A stretch of 64,000 bases of DNA from assembly GCA_944380875.1 (NCBI GenBank), contig CALWJA010000105.1, positions 1 through 64,000 of the forward strand, read 5' to 3'. This DNA comes from an uncultured Clostridia bacterium (GTDB lineage Bacteria > Bacillota > Clostridia > Oscillospirales > Acutalibacteraceae). The notes under the pieces were generated by a model, which did not search any database, was not told the DNA's origin, and saw only the letters and a program-made list of their open reading frames with translations. A program made the translations under genes and the position numbers. Position 1 is the stretch's first letter; the number at the start of each line of letters is the position of its first letter. Below, piece by piece: positions 1-9,877 of the stretch.

Positions 1-76
1 TGGAGCGAACGACGAGGCTCGAACTCGCTACCTCCACCTTGGCAAGGTGGCGCTCTACCAGATGAGCTACGTTCGC
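1..76 (-). tRNA. tRNA-Gly (GCC)
   Basis: The reverse complement folds as a tRNA: acceptor GCGAACG/CGTTCGC, anticodon loop TTGCCAA with anticodon GCC, T-loop GTTCGAG, and an encoded 3' CCA at the left edge. It is the last of four tRNA genes spaced 3-7 bases apart and read from a promoter near 375-403. Confidence 0.95.
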
Positions 77-79
77 ATA

Positions 80-155
80 TGGTGCCTCCGGGCGGAATCG
101 AACCACCGACACGGGGATTTTCAGTCCCCTGCTCTACCAACTGAGCTACAGAGGC
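80..155 (-). tRNA. tRNA-Phe (GAA)
   Basis: The reverse complement begins GCCTCTGTAGCTCAG. The anticodon loop is CTGAAAA (anticodon GAA), the T-loop GTTCGATTCC is present and the 3' CCA is encoded. Third gene of the four-tRNA transcript. Confidence 0.95.
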
Positions 156-162
156 ATAAATT

Positions 163-239
163 TGGCGACCCGGAACGGGCTCGAACCGTCGACCTCTAGC
201 GTGACAGGCTAGCGTTCTAACCAACTGAACTACCGGGCC
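163..239 (-). tRNA. tRNA-Asp (GTC)
   Basis: The reverse complement begins GGCCCGGTAGTTCAG. The anticodon loop is CTGTCAC (anticodon GTC), with a GTTCGAGCCC T-loop and an encoded CCA. Second gene of the four-tRNA transcript. Confidence 0.95.
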
Positions 240-242
240 AAA

Positions 243-319
243 TGGTGGGAACAATAGGACTCGAACCTATGACCCCCTGCTTGTAAGGCAGGTGCTCTAA
301 CCAGCTGAGCTATGCTCCC
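243..319 (-). tRNA. tRNA-Val (TAC)
   Basis: The reverse complement begins GGGAGCATAGCTCAG. The anticodon loop is CTTACAA (anticodon TAC), with a GTTCGAGTCC T-loop and an encoded CCA. It is the promoter-proximal gene; the Val-Asp-Phe-Gly order is common in clostridia. Confidence 0.95.
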
Positions 320-374
320 AAACTGCACCAACCGATCTTCCCTTTCGCTGTGGTGCTCACCAGCGACGTGTTAT

Positions 375-403
375 ATAATACATCATCTGTTTTGGAAAGT
401 CAA
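375..403 (-). promoter_or_regulatory. Promoter of the tRNA operon
   Basis: On the minus strand, TTGACT (398-403) and TATTAT (375-380) are separated by 17 bases. This is a near-consensus vegetative promoter about 50 bases upstream of tRNA-Val. The rest of 404-511 is AT-rich with no gene seen. Confidence 0.7.
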
Positions 404-511
404 CACCTTTTTTTAATTTTTTTTTATTTTTATATTTATCTATCGCTTACCATAAAAAAAATAAATAAACTGGAAAAATAATCCATAAAACAACCAGAAA
501 AAAGTAGAAAT

Positions 512-556
512 ATATGCAGAGCTCTGCAGGAATCCATCTACAAAAGCTCTGCATAT
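512..556 (-). terminator. Terminator after hslO
   Basis: Perfect 12-bp stem ATATGCAGAGCT / AGCTCTGCATAT just downstream of the hslO stop, followed on the minus strand by a T-rich run. The long loop is unusual but the position fits termination of the yerC-hslO transcript. Confidence 0.7.
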
Positions 557-569
557 CTTTTAAAAATCA

Positions 570-1475
570 TTAAAAAGATTTCCCTGCTTTTTTCTCCGCT
601 GTATCCGCCAAAGCTTTAAGCTCTTCCAACGGCAAAATATACTTCTTCCCACAATATTGACAGCATACTTCTGCAATACCTGTTTTTTCATCAGCTAAAG
701 TCAGAATATCCTTAGGAGGCAGTGTTAGAAGAGCTCTTTGCACCCTTTCTTTGCTACAGGTACAGGCATACCCTACCTTATATTCGTCCAGAATTTCCAT
801 CTGGAAGCCTTGTAAGGCCTTTGAGCACATTTCCTCTATAGTCATCCCCTGGGCAAGCATAGTGGTTACAGAAGGCAATTCTGCTATATTTTTTTCCAAT
901 TTATCCACATCTTCCGGAAGAGCACCGGGAAGCAACTGAATCAGCATTCCTCCCGCCAATACACGGCTACGGTCTGCCTTATCCACTAATACGCCAAGAG
1001 CGCATACGGTGGGTATCTGTTCACTATCTGCATAATAGCCGGTAAGATCCTCCGCTATCTCTCCCGAACGGAGAGGAACCTGCCCCATATGAGGCTCCCC
1101 TTCTCCCAGATCTCGGATAACCCCCAACAGGCCATTTGCGCCTACTAAACCACCTACATCCAGTTTTCCGTTCTGCTTTAAGGGAACATCCGCCTCAGGA
1201 TGTTCCATATAACCGCGGCAATTGCCATTTCCGTCCGCTATGGCTACAAGTGTTCCAGAAGGACCACCGCCGTTTACCTTTATCGTCACAGAAGCATGTG
1301 TTTTTTTCAACATAGAACCCATGAGAGAGGCACCGGTAAGAAGCCTTCCAAGGGCCGCCGTAGCCGTAGGAGACGTATTATGAATCTGCTGAGCTGTAGC
1401 CACAATATAGGTGGAATCTATAGCAGCTGCCATAATAGCGCCTTCTGAAGTAATACATCTGATAATACGATCCAT
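570..1475 (-). CDS. hslO: Hsp33 redox-regulated chaperone
   Basis: Cytoplasmic holdase chaperone that binds unfolding proteins when oxidised and releases its zinc. The ~301-residue protein starting MDRIIRCITSEGAIMA matches the Hsp33 fold over its length. The redox switch is visible near the C-terminus as C-T-C and, about 30 residues later, C-Q-Y-C, the four zinc ligands. The open frame continues 24 codons upstream, but the ATG at 1475 has a GGTG ribosome site five to six bases before it and matches the family start. It follows the methyltransferase gene by 13 bases, so the two and yerC are probably one transcript. The neighbouring Clp/Lon genes form a stress-response context. Confidence 0.93.
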   Translation of the reverse strand: MDRIIRCITSEGAIMAAAIDSTYIVATAQQIHNTSPTATAALGRLLTGASLMGSMLKKTHASVTIKVNGGGPSGTLVAIADGNGNCRGYMEHPEADVPLKQNGKLDVGGLVGANGLLGVIRDLGEGEPHMGQVPLRSGEIAEDLTGYYADSEQIPTVCALGVLVDKADRSRVLAGGMLIQLLPGALPEDVDKLEKNIAELPSVTTMLAQGMTIEEMCSKALQGFQMEILDEYKVGYACTCSKERVQRALLTLPPKDILTLADEKTGIAEVCCQYCGKKYILPLEELKALADTAEKKAGKSF

Positions 1476-1488
1476 TTTTTCACCAATT

Positions 1489-2232
1489 TCATTCAGTTTT
1501 TTTCGCCACAAAAAGAAGCCTTTCGGTTGTGTCATCCGGTTTATCAAAAGTCATCGCTTTATATACAGCTTCCGTTTCAAGACCTGCTTCCCGAAGCCAT
1601 GCCGAAAGATCATTTGCAGCAAACGCCCGTTCCGAAAAAGCTTCGGAACTTCTGCGGTAAACGGAACCATCCTTTTCAAAAAAGTCCAGATTGATAGAAA
1701 CGCGAGCTGTTTTTTCCTCCAGAACATTTTGCCAAACACAATACACCTGCTCTGTATCATACACAAAAGTGTTGTTTCCTAAAACACAGCGATGCTTATA
1801 TACAGAGTTTACATCAAATACAAAATATCCTCCTGGATTGAGAAAAAGGGATACCCTGCGAAAAGTATCCTGTACATCCTTTTCCCGAACAAGATGGTTT
1901 AAACTGTCTAAAGTACAGAACACAGTATCCACTGTTCCAAAAAGATCGATCTTCTGCATTTTCTGGCACAAAAACAAAAGCTGCAGATTTTCATCTGCCG
2001 CCTTTTGCTGTGCTTCTGAAAGCATTTCCATGGAACCATCCACACCGTAGATATCTATCCCTCTTTTTGCCAAAGCGACAGTTAAACTCCCGGTTCCGCA
2101 AGCCAAATCCAAGCATAAACCAGGAACATGTCCATGCCGGCTCAACACCTGCAATAAATAGTCGGCCAATTTTTCATAGGGAACATTCCTGGTAAGCCCA
2201 TCGTAATAAAAAGCAAAGGAGCTGTAGCTCAT
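1489..2232 (-). CDS. Class I SAM-dependent methyltransferase
   Basis: Predicted soluble methyltransferase of 247 residues. The SAM-binding motif I is LDLACGTGS at residues 41-49, followed by the acidic motif II around YGVDGS. The substrate cannot be told from sequence. The start ATG overlaps the stop of the upstream yerC-type gene in an ATGA arrangement, so translation is likely coupled. It resembles the clostridial methyltransferases found beside engB/lon loci, but this is a family-level assignment only. Confidence 0.8.
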   Translation of the reverse strand: MSYSSFAFYYDGLTRNVPYEKLADYLLQVLSRHGHVPGLCLDLACGTGSLTVALAKRGIDIYGVDGSMEMLSEAQQKAADENLQLLFLCQKMQKIDLFGTVDTVFCTLDSLNHLVREKDVQDTFRRVSLFLNPGGYFVFDVNSVYKHRCVLGNNTFVYDTEQVYCVWQNVLEEKTARVSINLDFFEKDGSVYRRSSEAFSERAFAANDLSAWLREAGLETEAVYKAMTFDKPDDTTERLLFVAKKTE

Positions 2233-2534
2233 TTTTCCTCTTTCTCCGCTTTATCCATACGGTTAAAAACAAGCTCATATCCGTCGCAGCCATAATTCAA
2301 GGACCTATTTACACGGCTGATCGTAGCAGTAGAAGCACCTGTTCTTGCCACAATATCGCTATATACGCATTTTGTGCTGAGCATATGAGCTACAACAAGC
2401 CGCTGGGACATTGCCTTGATCTCCGGAACCGTACACAGATCCTCAAAGAAATTGTAACACTCTTCTTCCGTTTTTAGGGAAAGTATTGCTTTAAACAAAA
2501 AATCAACGCTTTCGTCTTTAATCTTAGAATTCAT
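2229..2534 (-). CDS. YerC/YecD-type TrpR-like DNA-binding protein
   Basis: A 101-residue protein with a TrpR/YerC-like helix-turn-helix. The central 'EIKAMSQRLVVAHML' and 'YSDIVARTGASTATISRVNRS' regions match the repressor helices, the latter being the likely recognition helix. In this family such proteins are small DNA-binding regulators; the target here is unknown. It is the first gene after its own promoter (2582-2609) and overlaps the methyltransferase by four bases. Confidence 0.85.
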   Translation of the reverse strand: MNSKIKDESVDFLFKAILSLKTEEECYNFFEDLCTVPEIKAMSQRLVVAHMLSTKCVYSDIVARTGASTATISRVNRSLNYGCDGYELVFNRMDKAEKEEK

Positions 2535-2581
2535 ACAAGACCCTTCCTTTTTCCAGAAATGGTTTATTCCTATAAAAGTTT

Positions 2582-2609
2582 ATCATATAAAAGCCCAAAA
2601 GTAAAGCAA
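2582..2609 (-). promoter_or_regulatory. Promoter of yerC-methyltransferase-hslO
   Basis: Minus-strand TTGCTT (2604-2609) and TATGAT (2582-2587) are spaced by 16 bases, about 50 bases upstream of the yerC-type start and after the engB terminator. This suggests the three downstream genes can be transcribed apart from lon-engB. Confidence 0.5.
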
Positions 2610-2621
2610 TATTGATAAGAG

Positions 2622-2659
2622 AAAGCGGAAGAAACGATAGCCCGCTTCCTCCGCTTTAT
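2622..2659 (-). terminator. Terminator after engB
   Basis: Stem AAAGCGGA...TCCGCTTT immediately after the engB stop, with further pairing inside, followed by TTTCTCTT on the minus strand. It probably ends the tig-clpPX-lon-engB transcript. Confidence 0.6.
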
Positions 2660-2663
2660 GAAC

Positions 2664-3248
2664 TCAATGCAGACAGGCGTCTTCCAGGATTTTCTGCAAA
2701 TTTTCAAGACCTACACCCGTCTCTGCAGAAAAAGGCAATACAGGGACATTTTCCAAAGTGCTGAAAAAGTCTTTTAAAGCCTCTTCCCTATTTTTATATT
2801 CCGTTTTATTCAGTTTATCGCTCTTTGTAGCTACAATCACAAAAGGGAACCCTTCTTCCGCCAGGAAAGAGATCATATGAAGATCATCTTCTGTGGGAGG
2901 ATGCCGCATATCGATAATTTGAACTACACAGGCAATTTTCCTCTCCTGGGCAAAATACCCTTCTACCAAAGAAGCCCATCTTTTTTTCTCTTCTGCCGAA
3001 ACTTTAGCGTATCCGTATCCGGGCAGATCCACAAGACGGCACTGCTGCAAACGGTAAAAATTAATAGTAGCCGTTTTTCCCGGTTTGGCACTGACTCTTG
3101 CCAGTGCCTTGCGGTTAACAAGTTTATTAATTAAAGAGCTTTTCCCTACATTAGACCGGCCGGAGAACACCAGTTCTGGCAATGAGGAAGCAGGGAGCTG
3201 ATCCGCTCTGCCGAAAGCCGCTTCAAATGCGGCGTTTTGAAAATTCAT
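2664..3248 (-). CDS. engB: Ribosome-biogenesis GTPase EngB/YsxC
   Basis: Small (194 aa) TRAFAC GTPase needed for late 50S subunit assembly in Firmicutes. The G motifs are clear: G1 GRSNVGKSS at residues 30-38, G3 DLPGYGYA, G4 TKSDK. The length is typical. It begins nine bases after lon stops, preserving the lon-ysxC pair known from Bacillus subtilis. Confidence 0.97.
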   Translation of the reverse strand: MNFQNAAFEAAFGRADQLPASSLPELVFSGRSNVGKSSLINKLVNRKALARVSAKPGKTATINFYRLQQCRLVDLPGYGYAKVSAEEKKRWASLVEGYFAQERKIACVVQIIDMRHPPTEDDLHMISFLAEEGFPFVIVATKSDKLNKTEYKNREEALKDFFSTLENVPVLPFSAETGVGLENLQKILEDACLH

Positions 3249-3257
3249 AGTGCCTCC

Positions 3258-5672
3258 TTACTGTCTCAGACCGGAAGATGCATTTGAAACTTTTCCAGAT
3301 ACAGGAACCTGTACAGAAGCATCTTTTACAGAAAGAGGCACCGGCTTTCGAACCAACGCTTTTTCCAATACCTGCTCGATTCGTTCAACAGGAACAAATT
3401 CCACATGCTCTTTAACGGTTTTATCCACTTCATAGAGATCAGGCTCATTATCCGCTGGAATTAAAACCGTTTTAATTCCGGCGCGATATGCGGCCATCGT
3501 CTTTTCTTTCAGCCCACCGATAGGCAACACTCTTCCCAATAAAGTGATTTCCCCCGTCATGGCCACATCGTGCCGAATAGGGATTCCCGTAAGGGCAGAA
3601 GTTATAGCTGTTGCCATAGCAGTTCCCGCAGAAGGGCCATCTTTTGGTACAGCTCCTTCCGGTGCATGGATATGGATATCATATTTGGTATAAAAATCAT
3701 GGGAAATTCCCAGAGTATCCGCACGACTGCGAATACAGCTAATTGCCGTTCTGGCAGACTCTTTCATTACATCTCCCAAAGAACCGGTTAACTCTATTTT
3801 TCCGGTTCCATCCATAACGGCTACTTCCAGCGGAAGAATTTCTCCTCCAATGCTTGTCCAGGCAAGGCCGTTAACTAGACCCACCTCATCTGTTTTATGA
3901 AGCTTGTCTTTTTTGAAACGCTTTGGCCCTAAAAGTTCTTCCAGCATTGCAGGGGTTATCCGGATGCGTATAGACGGATCCTCCACGATTTTTTTTGCGC
4001 ACTTACGGCAAAGAGAAGCTATCTGCCGCTCCAAAGTACGAACACCCGCTTCAGCGGTGTAGCCGTCGATAAGCTCATGGAGGGCAGCCGGAGTAATCTG
4101 CATATTCTTCCCGGATATGCCGTTTTTCTTTCTTTCTTTAGGAATCAGATGCCTAGTAGCGATCTGAAATTTTTCCTCGTGGGTGTAGCTGCCAAGAGAA
4201 ATCATGTCCATTCTGTCCAGCAAAGGAGCAGGAATTGTGCTGGCATCGTTTGCTGTGGTAATAAACAAAACATCGCTTAAATCAAAAGGCATATCAATAT
4301 AGTGGTCATAAAATGCAGTATTTTGATCCGGGTCTAAAACTTCCAACAAAGCAGACGCAGGATCCCCTCTGTAGCTGCTGCCTAATTTATCAATCTCATC
4401 CAGAAGCAGAAGAGGATTCTTAGTACCAGCCTGTTTCAATGCGGAAATAATCCGCCCTGGCATAGAACCAATATATGTTTTTCGATGGCCCATAATATCG
4501 GATTCATCCCGAACACCGCCAAGAGAAACACGGACGTATTTCCTGTTCACAGCCTCGGCAATAGAACGAGCGATAGAGGTTTTACCCACACCCGGAGGGC
4601 CCACAAGACAGATAATCTGCCCTTTTACATCCGGAGCAAGCTTTTTCACCGCCAGGATCTCCAAAATCCGTTCTTTTACCTTATCCAATCCATAATGGTC
4701 TCTGTCAAGGATCTTTTTGGCTTTAGCGAGATCAATGTGCTCTTTCGTTTCCTTGCCCCAGGGAAGCTCCAAACAAGTTTCCAAATATGTCAGGATTACA
4801 CTTCCCTCATGGGAACCAACAGGCATTTTTGCCAGACGATCACATTCCTTCAGAAGCTTTTTCTGCTGTTCTTCCGGTATGGAAGCCTGTAAAATCTTCT
4901 CCCGAAGTTCGTCCGCCTCTTCCTGGGGGGAATCATCCTCTCCCAGTTCATAGGCGATAGCTTTCATCTGTTCCCGGAGATAATACTCCCTCTGATTCTG
5001 GTCTATTTGTTCCTTTGCCTTTTCATTGATCTCGTTTTCAATGGAAAGAACCTTTATCTCATTCTCCAGAATAGAATTCAGCTTTTGCAGCCTGCGAACC
5101 GGATGATTCTGTTCCAGAACCTCCTGCTTCTTTGTATAATCCAGCATCGTGTTCATCGCGATGTAATCTGCCAGCTTACCGCAATCCTTCTGGCGCACTA
5201 CCCCCAGAATAATATCCGGAGGAACCTTCGCATAATTGCGTACATACTCTTCAAAAATATTTTGGGTATACCGTAAAAGGGCTTCTGTCTTATGGGTTTC
5301 CTTATAAGAAACCTCTTCCGCCCTCTCTACCTCGGCTTCCAAAAAAGGTTTTTCTTTTGTGAAAGACAATAATCTTGCACGATAAAGACCTTCTGCAAAA
5401 AGGCGCACGCCTTCATCGGAATGGCGAACCACTTGCTTAATTTTCGCCACAACTCCCATAGAATACATTTGCTTAAATCCGGGATCATTGTCTCCCAGAT
5501 CTCTTTGCGCTACCAGAAAGATAGTCTGATCCCGCTCCATAGCATCTGCTAAGGCTAAAATAGATTTCTTTCTTCCAACATCAAATTGAATCATCATCTC
5601 AGGAAATATCACAAGTCCGCGCAGCGCCAAGGCCGGCATCCTACGTGTTTCCTTCAGACCATAGGTCTCCAT
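3258..5672 (-). CDS. lon: ATP-dependent protease Lon
   Basis: Cytoplasmic AAA+ serine protease of about 804 residues, degrading damaged and regulatory proteins. It has an N-terminal substrate-binding domain, a Walker [10 protein letters not shown], a Walker [10 protein letters not shown], and the C-terminal protease domain with the Ser-Lys dyad: serine in PKDGPSAG and lysine in GGLKEK. The frame is open further upstream, but the ATG at 5672 ([11 protein letters not shown]) has AGGAGG six to seven bases before it. It is the LonA type with no membrane segments. It sits between clpX and engB. Confidence 0.96.
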   Translation of the reverse strand: METYGLKETRRMPALALRGLVIFPEMMIQFDVGRKKSILALADAMERDQTIFLVAQRDLGDNDPGFKQMYSMGVVAKIKQVVRHSDEGVRLFAEGLYRARLLSFTKEKPFLEAEVERAEEVSYKETHKTEALLRYTQNIFEEYVRNYAKVPPDIILGVVRQKDCGKLADYIAMNTMLDYTKKQEVLEQNHPVRRLQKLNSILENEIKVLSIENEINEKAKEQIDQNQREYYLREQMKAIAYELGEDDSPQEEADELREKILQASIPEEQQKKLLKECDRLAKMPVGSHEGSVILTYLETCLELPWGKETKEHIDLAKAKKILDRDHYGLDKVKERILEILAVKKLAPDVKGQIICLVGPPGVGKTSIARSIAEAVNRKYVRVSLGGVRDESDIMGHRKTYIGSMPGRIISALKQAGTKNPLLLLDEIDKLGSSYRGDPASALLEVLDPDQNTAFYDHYIDMPFDLSDVLFITTANDASTIPAPLLDRMDMISLGSYTHEEKFQIATRHLIPKERKKNGISGKNMQITPAALHELIDGYTAEAGVRTLERQIASLCRKCAKKIVEDPSIRIRITPAMLEELLGPKRFKKDKLHKTDEVGLVNGLAWTSIGGEILPLEVAVMDGTGKIELTGSLGDVMKESARTAISCIRSRADTLGISHDFYTKYDIHIHAPEGAVPKDGPSAGTAMATAITSALTGIPIRHDVAMTGEITLLGRVLPIGGLKEKTMAAYRAGIKTVLIPADNEPDLYEVDKTVKEHVEFVPVERIEQVLEKALVRKPVPLSVKDASVQVPVSGKVSNASSGLRQ

Positions 5673-5750
5673 AACGATCCTCCTATTCAAAATGGCCGCT
5701 GCAAGGCACGGTCTCCGCGCCCCGGCAGCAGCCACCTGCAAAACATTTTC

Positions 5751-7064
5751 TCACGCGGTGTCTTTTCTTCCGCGTTTTTTTGGAGCGGTAATTTTTATTT
5801 TGACAGGTTTCCTGTCTGCATTATGCACCAGCTCCGGAGCTCCGCCATTTACCGTCTCCGGTGTAATGACGATTTTTTCAATAGTATAATCAGATGGAAC
5901 ACTATACATCAGCGGTGTGAGGAATTCCTCCATAACGCTGCGCAGTCCCCTGGCGCCTGTATGAAGAGCGATTGTCTTTTTAGCAATTTCTCTGAGCGCC
6001 TCCGGTGTAAATTCCAGATTGACTTGATCCAGCCCAAAAAGCTTCTGATACTGGCTCAGCAAGCTGTTTTTCGGCTCTGTAAGGATGCGAACCAGCGCTT
6101 CCTCATCTAAGCCGCTCAAAGAAGCAATAACAGGAAGACGCCCAACCAGTTCCGGTATAAGGCCGAATTTCACCAAATCGTGAGGTGTTACATTCTTCAT
6201 CCAGCTGGTGGTATCCAACTCTGCCTTACTTTTTACCTCTGCGCCAAAGCCCATGGAAGAAGATCCGGTTCTTCTTTCAATAATCTTTTCCAGACCATCA
6301 AAAGCGCCGCCACAAATAAACAGAATATTAGAAGTATCAATCTGTAAAAATTCCTGCTGAGGATGCTTTCTTCCCCCTTGAGGAGGAACATTGGAAACGG
6401 TTCCTTCCAGGATCTTCAAAAGCGCCTGCTGCACACCCTCGCCGCTTACATCTCTTGTGATGGACGGATTCTCAGACTTACGGGCAATTTTATCGATTTC
6501 GTCGATATAGATAATCCCTTTTTCCGCCCGCTCAATATCGAAATTAGCGGCCTGAATCAAGCGAAGAAGAATATTTTCCACATCTTCCCCTACATATCCG
6601 GCTTCCGTTAGAGTCGTAGCATCTGCGATAGCAAAAGGAACATCCAAAATTCTTGCCAATGTTTGGACAACAAATGTTTTTCCAACTCCGGTAGGCCCAA
6701 GGAGCAGAACATTGCTTTTGGTCAGCTCCACATCGTCCTCTTTTCCGAAATAAATCCGCTTATAATGATTATAAACGGCAACAGAAAGAGCAATCTTGGC
6801 TTCTTCCTGGCCAATTACATATTCATCCAAACCCGCCTTGATTTCCTGAGGCTTAGGAAGCACAGTCACCGTTTCCGGAGCATAGCGCGTGGATTTACGG
6901 GTAGCCAAGCTGTTTTCATCTTCCAATATAGACATACAAAGCTCTATACATTCATCACAGATATAAACACCCGGGCCAGCAATCAGCCTTCTCGCGTCTC
7001 CCTGAGGCTTCCCGCAGAAAGAACAGCATACGCCTCTGTCGTTTGTCTCATCATTACCGGACAT
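5751..7064 (-). CDS. clpX: ClpX unfoldase subunit
   Basis: AAA+ ATPase that unfolds substrates and feeds them to ClpP. The 437-residue protein begins with the zinc-binding domain (C14-x2-C17 and C36-x2-C39). It has Walker A GPTGVGKT and Walker [10 protein letters not shown], and the sensor regions are normal. The C-terminal tail is basic (KKRGRKDTA). The gene lies 53 bases after clpP and about 80 before lon. Confidence 0.97.
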   Translation of the reverse strand: MSGNDETNDRGVCCSFCGKPQGDARRLIAGPGVYICDECIELCMSILEDENSLATRKSTRYAPETVTVLPKPQEIKAGLDEYVIGQEEAKIALSVAVYNHYKRIYFGKEDDVELTKSNVLLLGPTGVGKTFVVQTLARILDVPFAIADATTLTEAGYVGEDVENILLRLIQAANFDIERAEKGIIYIDEIDKIARKSENPSITRDVSGEGVQQALLKILEGTVSNVPPQGGRKHPQQEFLQIDTSNILFICGGAFDGLEKIIERRTGSSSMGFGAEVKSKAELDTTSWMKNVTPHDLVKFGLIPELVGRLPVIASLSGLDEEALVRILTEPKNSLLSQYQKLFGLDQVNLEFTPEALREIAKKTIALHTGARGLRSVMEEFLTPLMYSVPSDYTIEKIVITPETVNGGAPELVHNADRKPVKIKITAPKKRGRKDTA

Positions 7065-7117
7065 GGAGCTTCACCAACCTTCTAACTCTCTCAGTGATAC
7101 AAATCAAAATAAAAACC

Positions 7118-7699
7118 TCAATGCCTTTCCAGGACTTTATCGATTAAGCCATATTCCAATGCCTGCTGAGCAGTCATGAAATTGTCTCTCTCTGTATCCC
7201 GTGCGATTTCTTCCAAAGGACGGCCTGTCTTTTCGGCTAAGATCGCGTTAAGCTTGTTTTTCGTCGCTATAATGTGATCCGCGTGGATACGAATATCCGT
7301 TGCCTGCCCTTGCGCGCCTCCGCTGGGCTGATGGATCATAATGTCGCTGTTGGGAAGAGCATAGCGTTTTCCCTTTGCGCCTGCAGCCAAAAGGAAGGCA
7401 CCCATGCTGGCTGCCATTCCCATGCAAATTGTAGAAACATCGCATTTTACATACTGCATAGTATCATAAATAGCCATTCCAGCCGTAACGGATCCGCCGG
7501 GACTATTTATATAAAGACTGATGTCCTTGGTAGGATCCTGCCCCTCCAGATACAGAAGCTGTGCCACAACCAAACTGGAAGTGGTGTCGTTTACCTCTTC
7601 CGTAAGCATAATGATACGGTCGTTTAAAAGGCGGGAAAAAATATCATAAGAACGTTCCCCGCGATTGGTTTGTTCTACAACATAAGGAACCAAACTCAT
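7118..7699 (-). CDS. clpP: ClpP protease subunit
   Basis: Serine peptidase that forms the 14-mer proteolytic chamber used with ClpX and other Clp ATPases. The catalytic triad is visible at Ser98 (MAASMGA), His123 (IMIHQPSGG) and Asp172 (RDNFM). The length of 193 residues is standard. It is located between tig and clpX as in many Firmicutes. A second ClpP-fold protein, TepA, is encoded at 39209-40009. Confidence 0.97.
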   Translation of the reverse strand: MSLVPYVVEQTNRGERSYDIFSRLLNDRIIMLTEEVNDTTSSLVVAQLLYLEGQDPTKDISLYINSPGGSVTAGMAIYDTMQYVKCDVSTICMGMAASMGAFLLAAGAKGKRYALPNSDIMIHQPSGGAQGQATDIRIHADHIIATKNKLNAILAEKTGRPLEEIARDTERDNFMTAQQALEYGLIDKVLERH

Positions 7700-7736
7700 C
7701 TTAAAACCACCTGTCTCCGCGCCTCATAAAACGGAC

Positions 7737-7759
7737 GCCGGCCTGCGCGGGAGGCCGGC
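7737..7759 (-). terminator. GC-rich hairpin between tig and clpP
   Basis: Perfect 8-bp stem GCCGGCCT / AGGCCGGC with a 7-base loop; extended by weak flanking pairs. On the minus strand only a short T-run (CCGTTTT) follows about ten bases on. It may attenuate tig-to-clpP readthrough or protect the mRNA end. Confidence 0.4.
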
Positions 7760-7791
7760 ATCTTTCTAAGGATTGGATATTTTTGAACTCT

Positions 7792-9093
7792 TTATTCAGC
7801 TTCTTCAGCAGTTTCGGTAATTGCCAGGGCGTCGCGAACCACACCGGCTGCCTTCTCTACGGCAATATCCTGTGCCAAAGCTTCTTCCGTAATCATCTTC
7901 TTTACGTTTTCAACGTCCATATCGTAAGCCTTGGCAATTTTCTCGTATTCGGCGTTGATCTCTTCCTCTGTAGGCTTAATAGCTTCCAGCTCTGCAATCT
8001 TTTCCAAAGCCAAACGAACCTTTACCTGACGCTCTGCCTGAGGACGGAAAGAAGCACGGATGGAATTTGCATCCATTCCGGTATATTTCAGATATGTTTC
8101 AAAGTTCAGGCCCTGAGACTGGAGACGATAGCTGAAATCGCGAATATCATCGTTGATGCGGTTCTCATACATAGCTTCCGGAATTTCAGCCTGTACCAGC
8201 TCAACCAGCTTATCAACCATCTGGTTTTCCACTTCATCGTTGGCGCGTTTTTCAGCAGCTTCCGTCAGATTCTTTTTGATATCCTCACGATATGCTTCTA
8301 CCGTATCGAAGTCGCTGACGTCCTTAACAAACTCGTCGTCAAATTCGGGGAGCTCTTTTGCTTTGATTTCATGGAGCTTTACCTTAAATACGGCTTCTTT
8401 GCCAGCAAGCTCTTCAGCCTGATATTTCTCCGGGAAAGTAACGTTTACATCGAATTCATCACCGGTGTTGTGGCCGATAATCTGATCTTCAAAGCCCGGG
8501 ATGAACTGGCCGGATCCCAGCGTCAAGCTGTAATTTTCGCCCTTTCCGCCTTCAAAAGCGGTGTCGCCCACAAAACCTTCAAAATCAATTACTGTGATGT
8601 CGTCCTTCTGAGCAGCGCGGCCTTCTACCGTTACCATTCTGGAGTTGCGGTCCAAAACCTTCTTTACTTCTGCATCCACATCTTCTTCAGAAATGGAAAC
8701 CGGTTTCTTAGTTACAGCAATTCCTTTATAGTTTTCGATCGTTACTTCCGGCTTAGTGGTTACAGTTGCCTTGAATACAAGGCCGTCCTTACCTGCGGAA
8801 ACCAGCTCAAAATCAATTTTATCTTCTACAAATTCAACGCCAGCCGCCTTGATAGCATCGTCCAGAGCATCAGGATACAATGCGTTTATGGCGTCTTCAT
8901 AGAATACATTCTCACCATAATATTTTTCAACAAAAGCACGGGGAGCCTTGCCCTTCCGGAAACCGGGAATCATAATTTTCTTATTTTCCCTGCGGTATGC
9001 CGCTTCCAGAGCTTTTTCAAACTCCTCACCGCTAATTTCGATTTCCAACTGGCTGCGGTTGGTATCAACCTTTGTGCATGATTTCAGACTCAT
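7792..9093 (-). CDS. tig: Trigger factor chaperone
   Basis: Ribosome-associated folding chaperone with peptidyl-prolyl isomerase activity. The 433-residue protein has the N-terminal ribosome-binding domain with the signature GFRKGKAPR. A central FKBP-type domain (roughly residues 150-240, VIDFEGFVGDTAFEGG and IPGFEDQIIG) and a helical C-terminal arm follow. It is the first gene of the tig-clpP-clpX-lon-engB cluster and has a strong promoter. A 432-residue open frame on the other strand is only its shadow. Confidence 0.97.
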   Translation of the reverse strand: MSLKSCTKVDTNRSQLEIEISGEEFEKALEAAYRRENKKIMIPGFRKGKAPRAFVEKYYGENVFYEDAINALYPDALDDAIKAAGVEFVEDKIDFELVSAGKDGLVFKATVTTKPEVTIENYKGIAVTKKPVSISEEDVDAEVKKVLDRNSRMVTVEGRAAQKDDITVIDFEGFVGDTAFEGGKGENYSLTLGSGQFIPGFEDQIIGHNTGDEFDVNVTFPEKYQAEELAGKEAVFKVKLHEIKAKELPEFDDEFVKDVSDFDTVEAYREDIKKNLTEAAEKRANDEVENQMVDKLVELVQAEIPEAMYENRINDDIRDFSYRLQSQGLNFETYLKYTGMDANSIRASFRPQAERQVKVRLALEKIAELEAIKPTEEEINAEYEKIAKAYDMDVENVKKMITEEALAQDIAVEKAAGVVRDALAITETAEEAE

Positions 9094-9130
9094 TTTACTT
9101 CCTCCTGCGAAATTGCAAATTATCTTATTA

Positions 9131-9159
9131 ATTATAGCACACTCTTTTGAGAAGTGCCA
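9131..9159 (-). promoter_or_regulatory. Extended -10 promoter of tig
   Basis: Minus-strand TATAAT (9131-9136) is preceded by TGC, giving an extended -10 (TGCTATAAT). A weak -35 TGGCAC (9154-9159) lies 17 bases upstream. It drives the tig cluster about 40 bases before the start codon. Confidence 0.65.
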
Positions 9160-9186
9160 GATTTCCTTGAAAAATTTAAAAATTAT

Positions 9187-9876
9187 TCATCTAACAAGGA
9201 CTGGGGTAAAATGCACATAGTCACATGATACTAAATGCATTCGTACACCGCCGTATTCACCCGTTACAGCGCGTTTTGCCGCCTGGGTTCCATGAATATG
9301 GCCAAAATAGCAGTCGCTAATGTTATGGTTTATGAGAACATCCAGGATTTCCCGGCATTCCTGGCCATCAAAAATTGGGGGATAATGCAGGAACACAACC
9401 GGTTTTTTTCCTGTTTTTTCCGCTTCCTGTAAAGATGCAGTCAGCCTTCCTACCTCTCTGTTCACAATTTTCCTGTCTTCATCCGTTTCCGCGTTATACA
9501 GCCACCCTCTGGTTCCGCATATAGCGATATCATCCACCGCCACAGCATTGTTATGAACGATTTCCAAAGAATAGAAGCCCTGCTGTGTAAAAAAGTTTTC
9601 CAGCTTTTTTCTCGTGCTCCACCAGAAATCATGGTTTCCTTTCAAAAGGAGCTTCCGGCCAGGCAGAGAATGAAGGAACGCAAAATCTTTTGCAGAATCT
9701 TCCAGCTTCATAGCCCAGGAAATATCCCCGGGGATCACCACTGTGTCTTCTTCTTTTACCAGCGCCTTCCAGTTTTTCTCCAATCGCGCAACATAATCCT
9801 TCCAACCTGGAAAAACATCCATGGGTTTATCTGCTCCCAGTGAGAGATGGAGATCCGCAATGGTATAAACGGCCAT
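9187..9876 (-). CDS. Metallophosphoesterase
   Basis: Calcineurin-like phosphoesterase of 229 residues. All metal-binding motifs are present: DLH near residue 8, GDISW, GNHDFW, and the C-terminal GHIHG. The substrate is unknown; proteins of this size in Firmicutes are annotated only as phosphohydrolases. It starts one base after the thrC stop, so it is co-transcribed with thrC. No terminator was seen after it, and its end lies beside the tig promoter. Confidence 0.87.
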   Translation of the reverse strand: MAVYTIADLHLSLGADKPMDVFPGWKDYVARLEKNWKALVKEEDTVVIPGDISWAMKLEDSAKDFAFLHSLPGRKLLLKGNHDFWWSTRKKLENFFTQQGFYSLEIVHNNAVAVDDIAICGTRGWLYNAETDEDRKIVNREVGRLTASLQEAEKTGKKPVVFLHYPPIFDGQECREILDVLINHNISDCYFGHIHGTQAAKRAVTGEYGGVRMHLVSCDYVHFTPVLVR

Positions 9877-9877
9877 A

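Noticed and set aside
1-319. A tRNA cluster as an integration site
   Set aside because: No integrase, no repeated tRNA end and no foreign-looking genes are found beside it within the window.
7783-9081. A 432-codon frame on the plus strand opposite tig
   Set aside because: It is an exact shadow of tig, has no ribosome site, and the translation is a low-quality mix rich in F, N and H with no motif.
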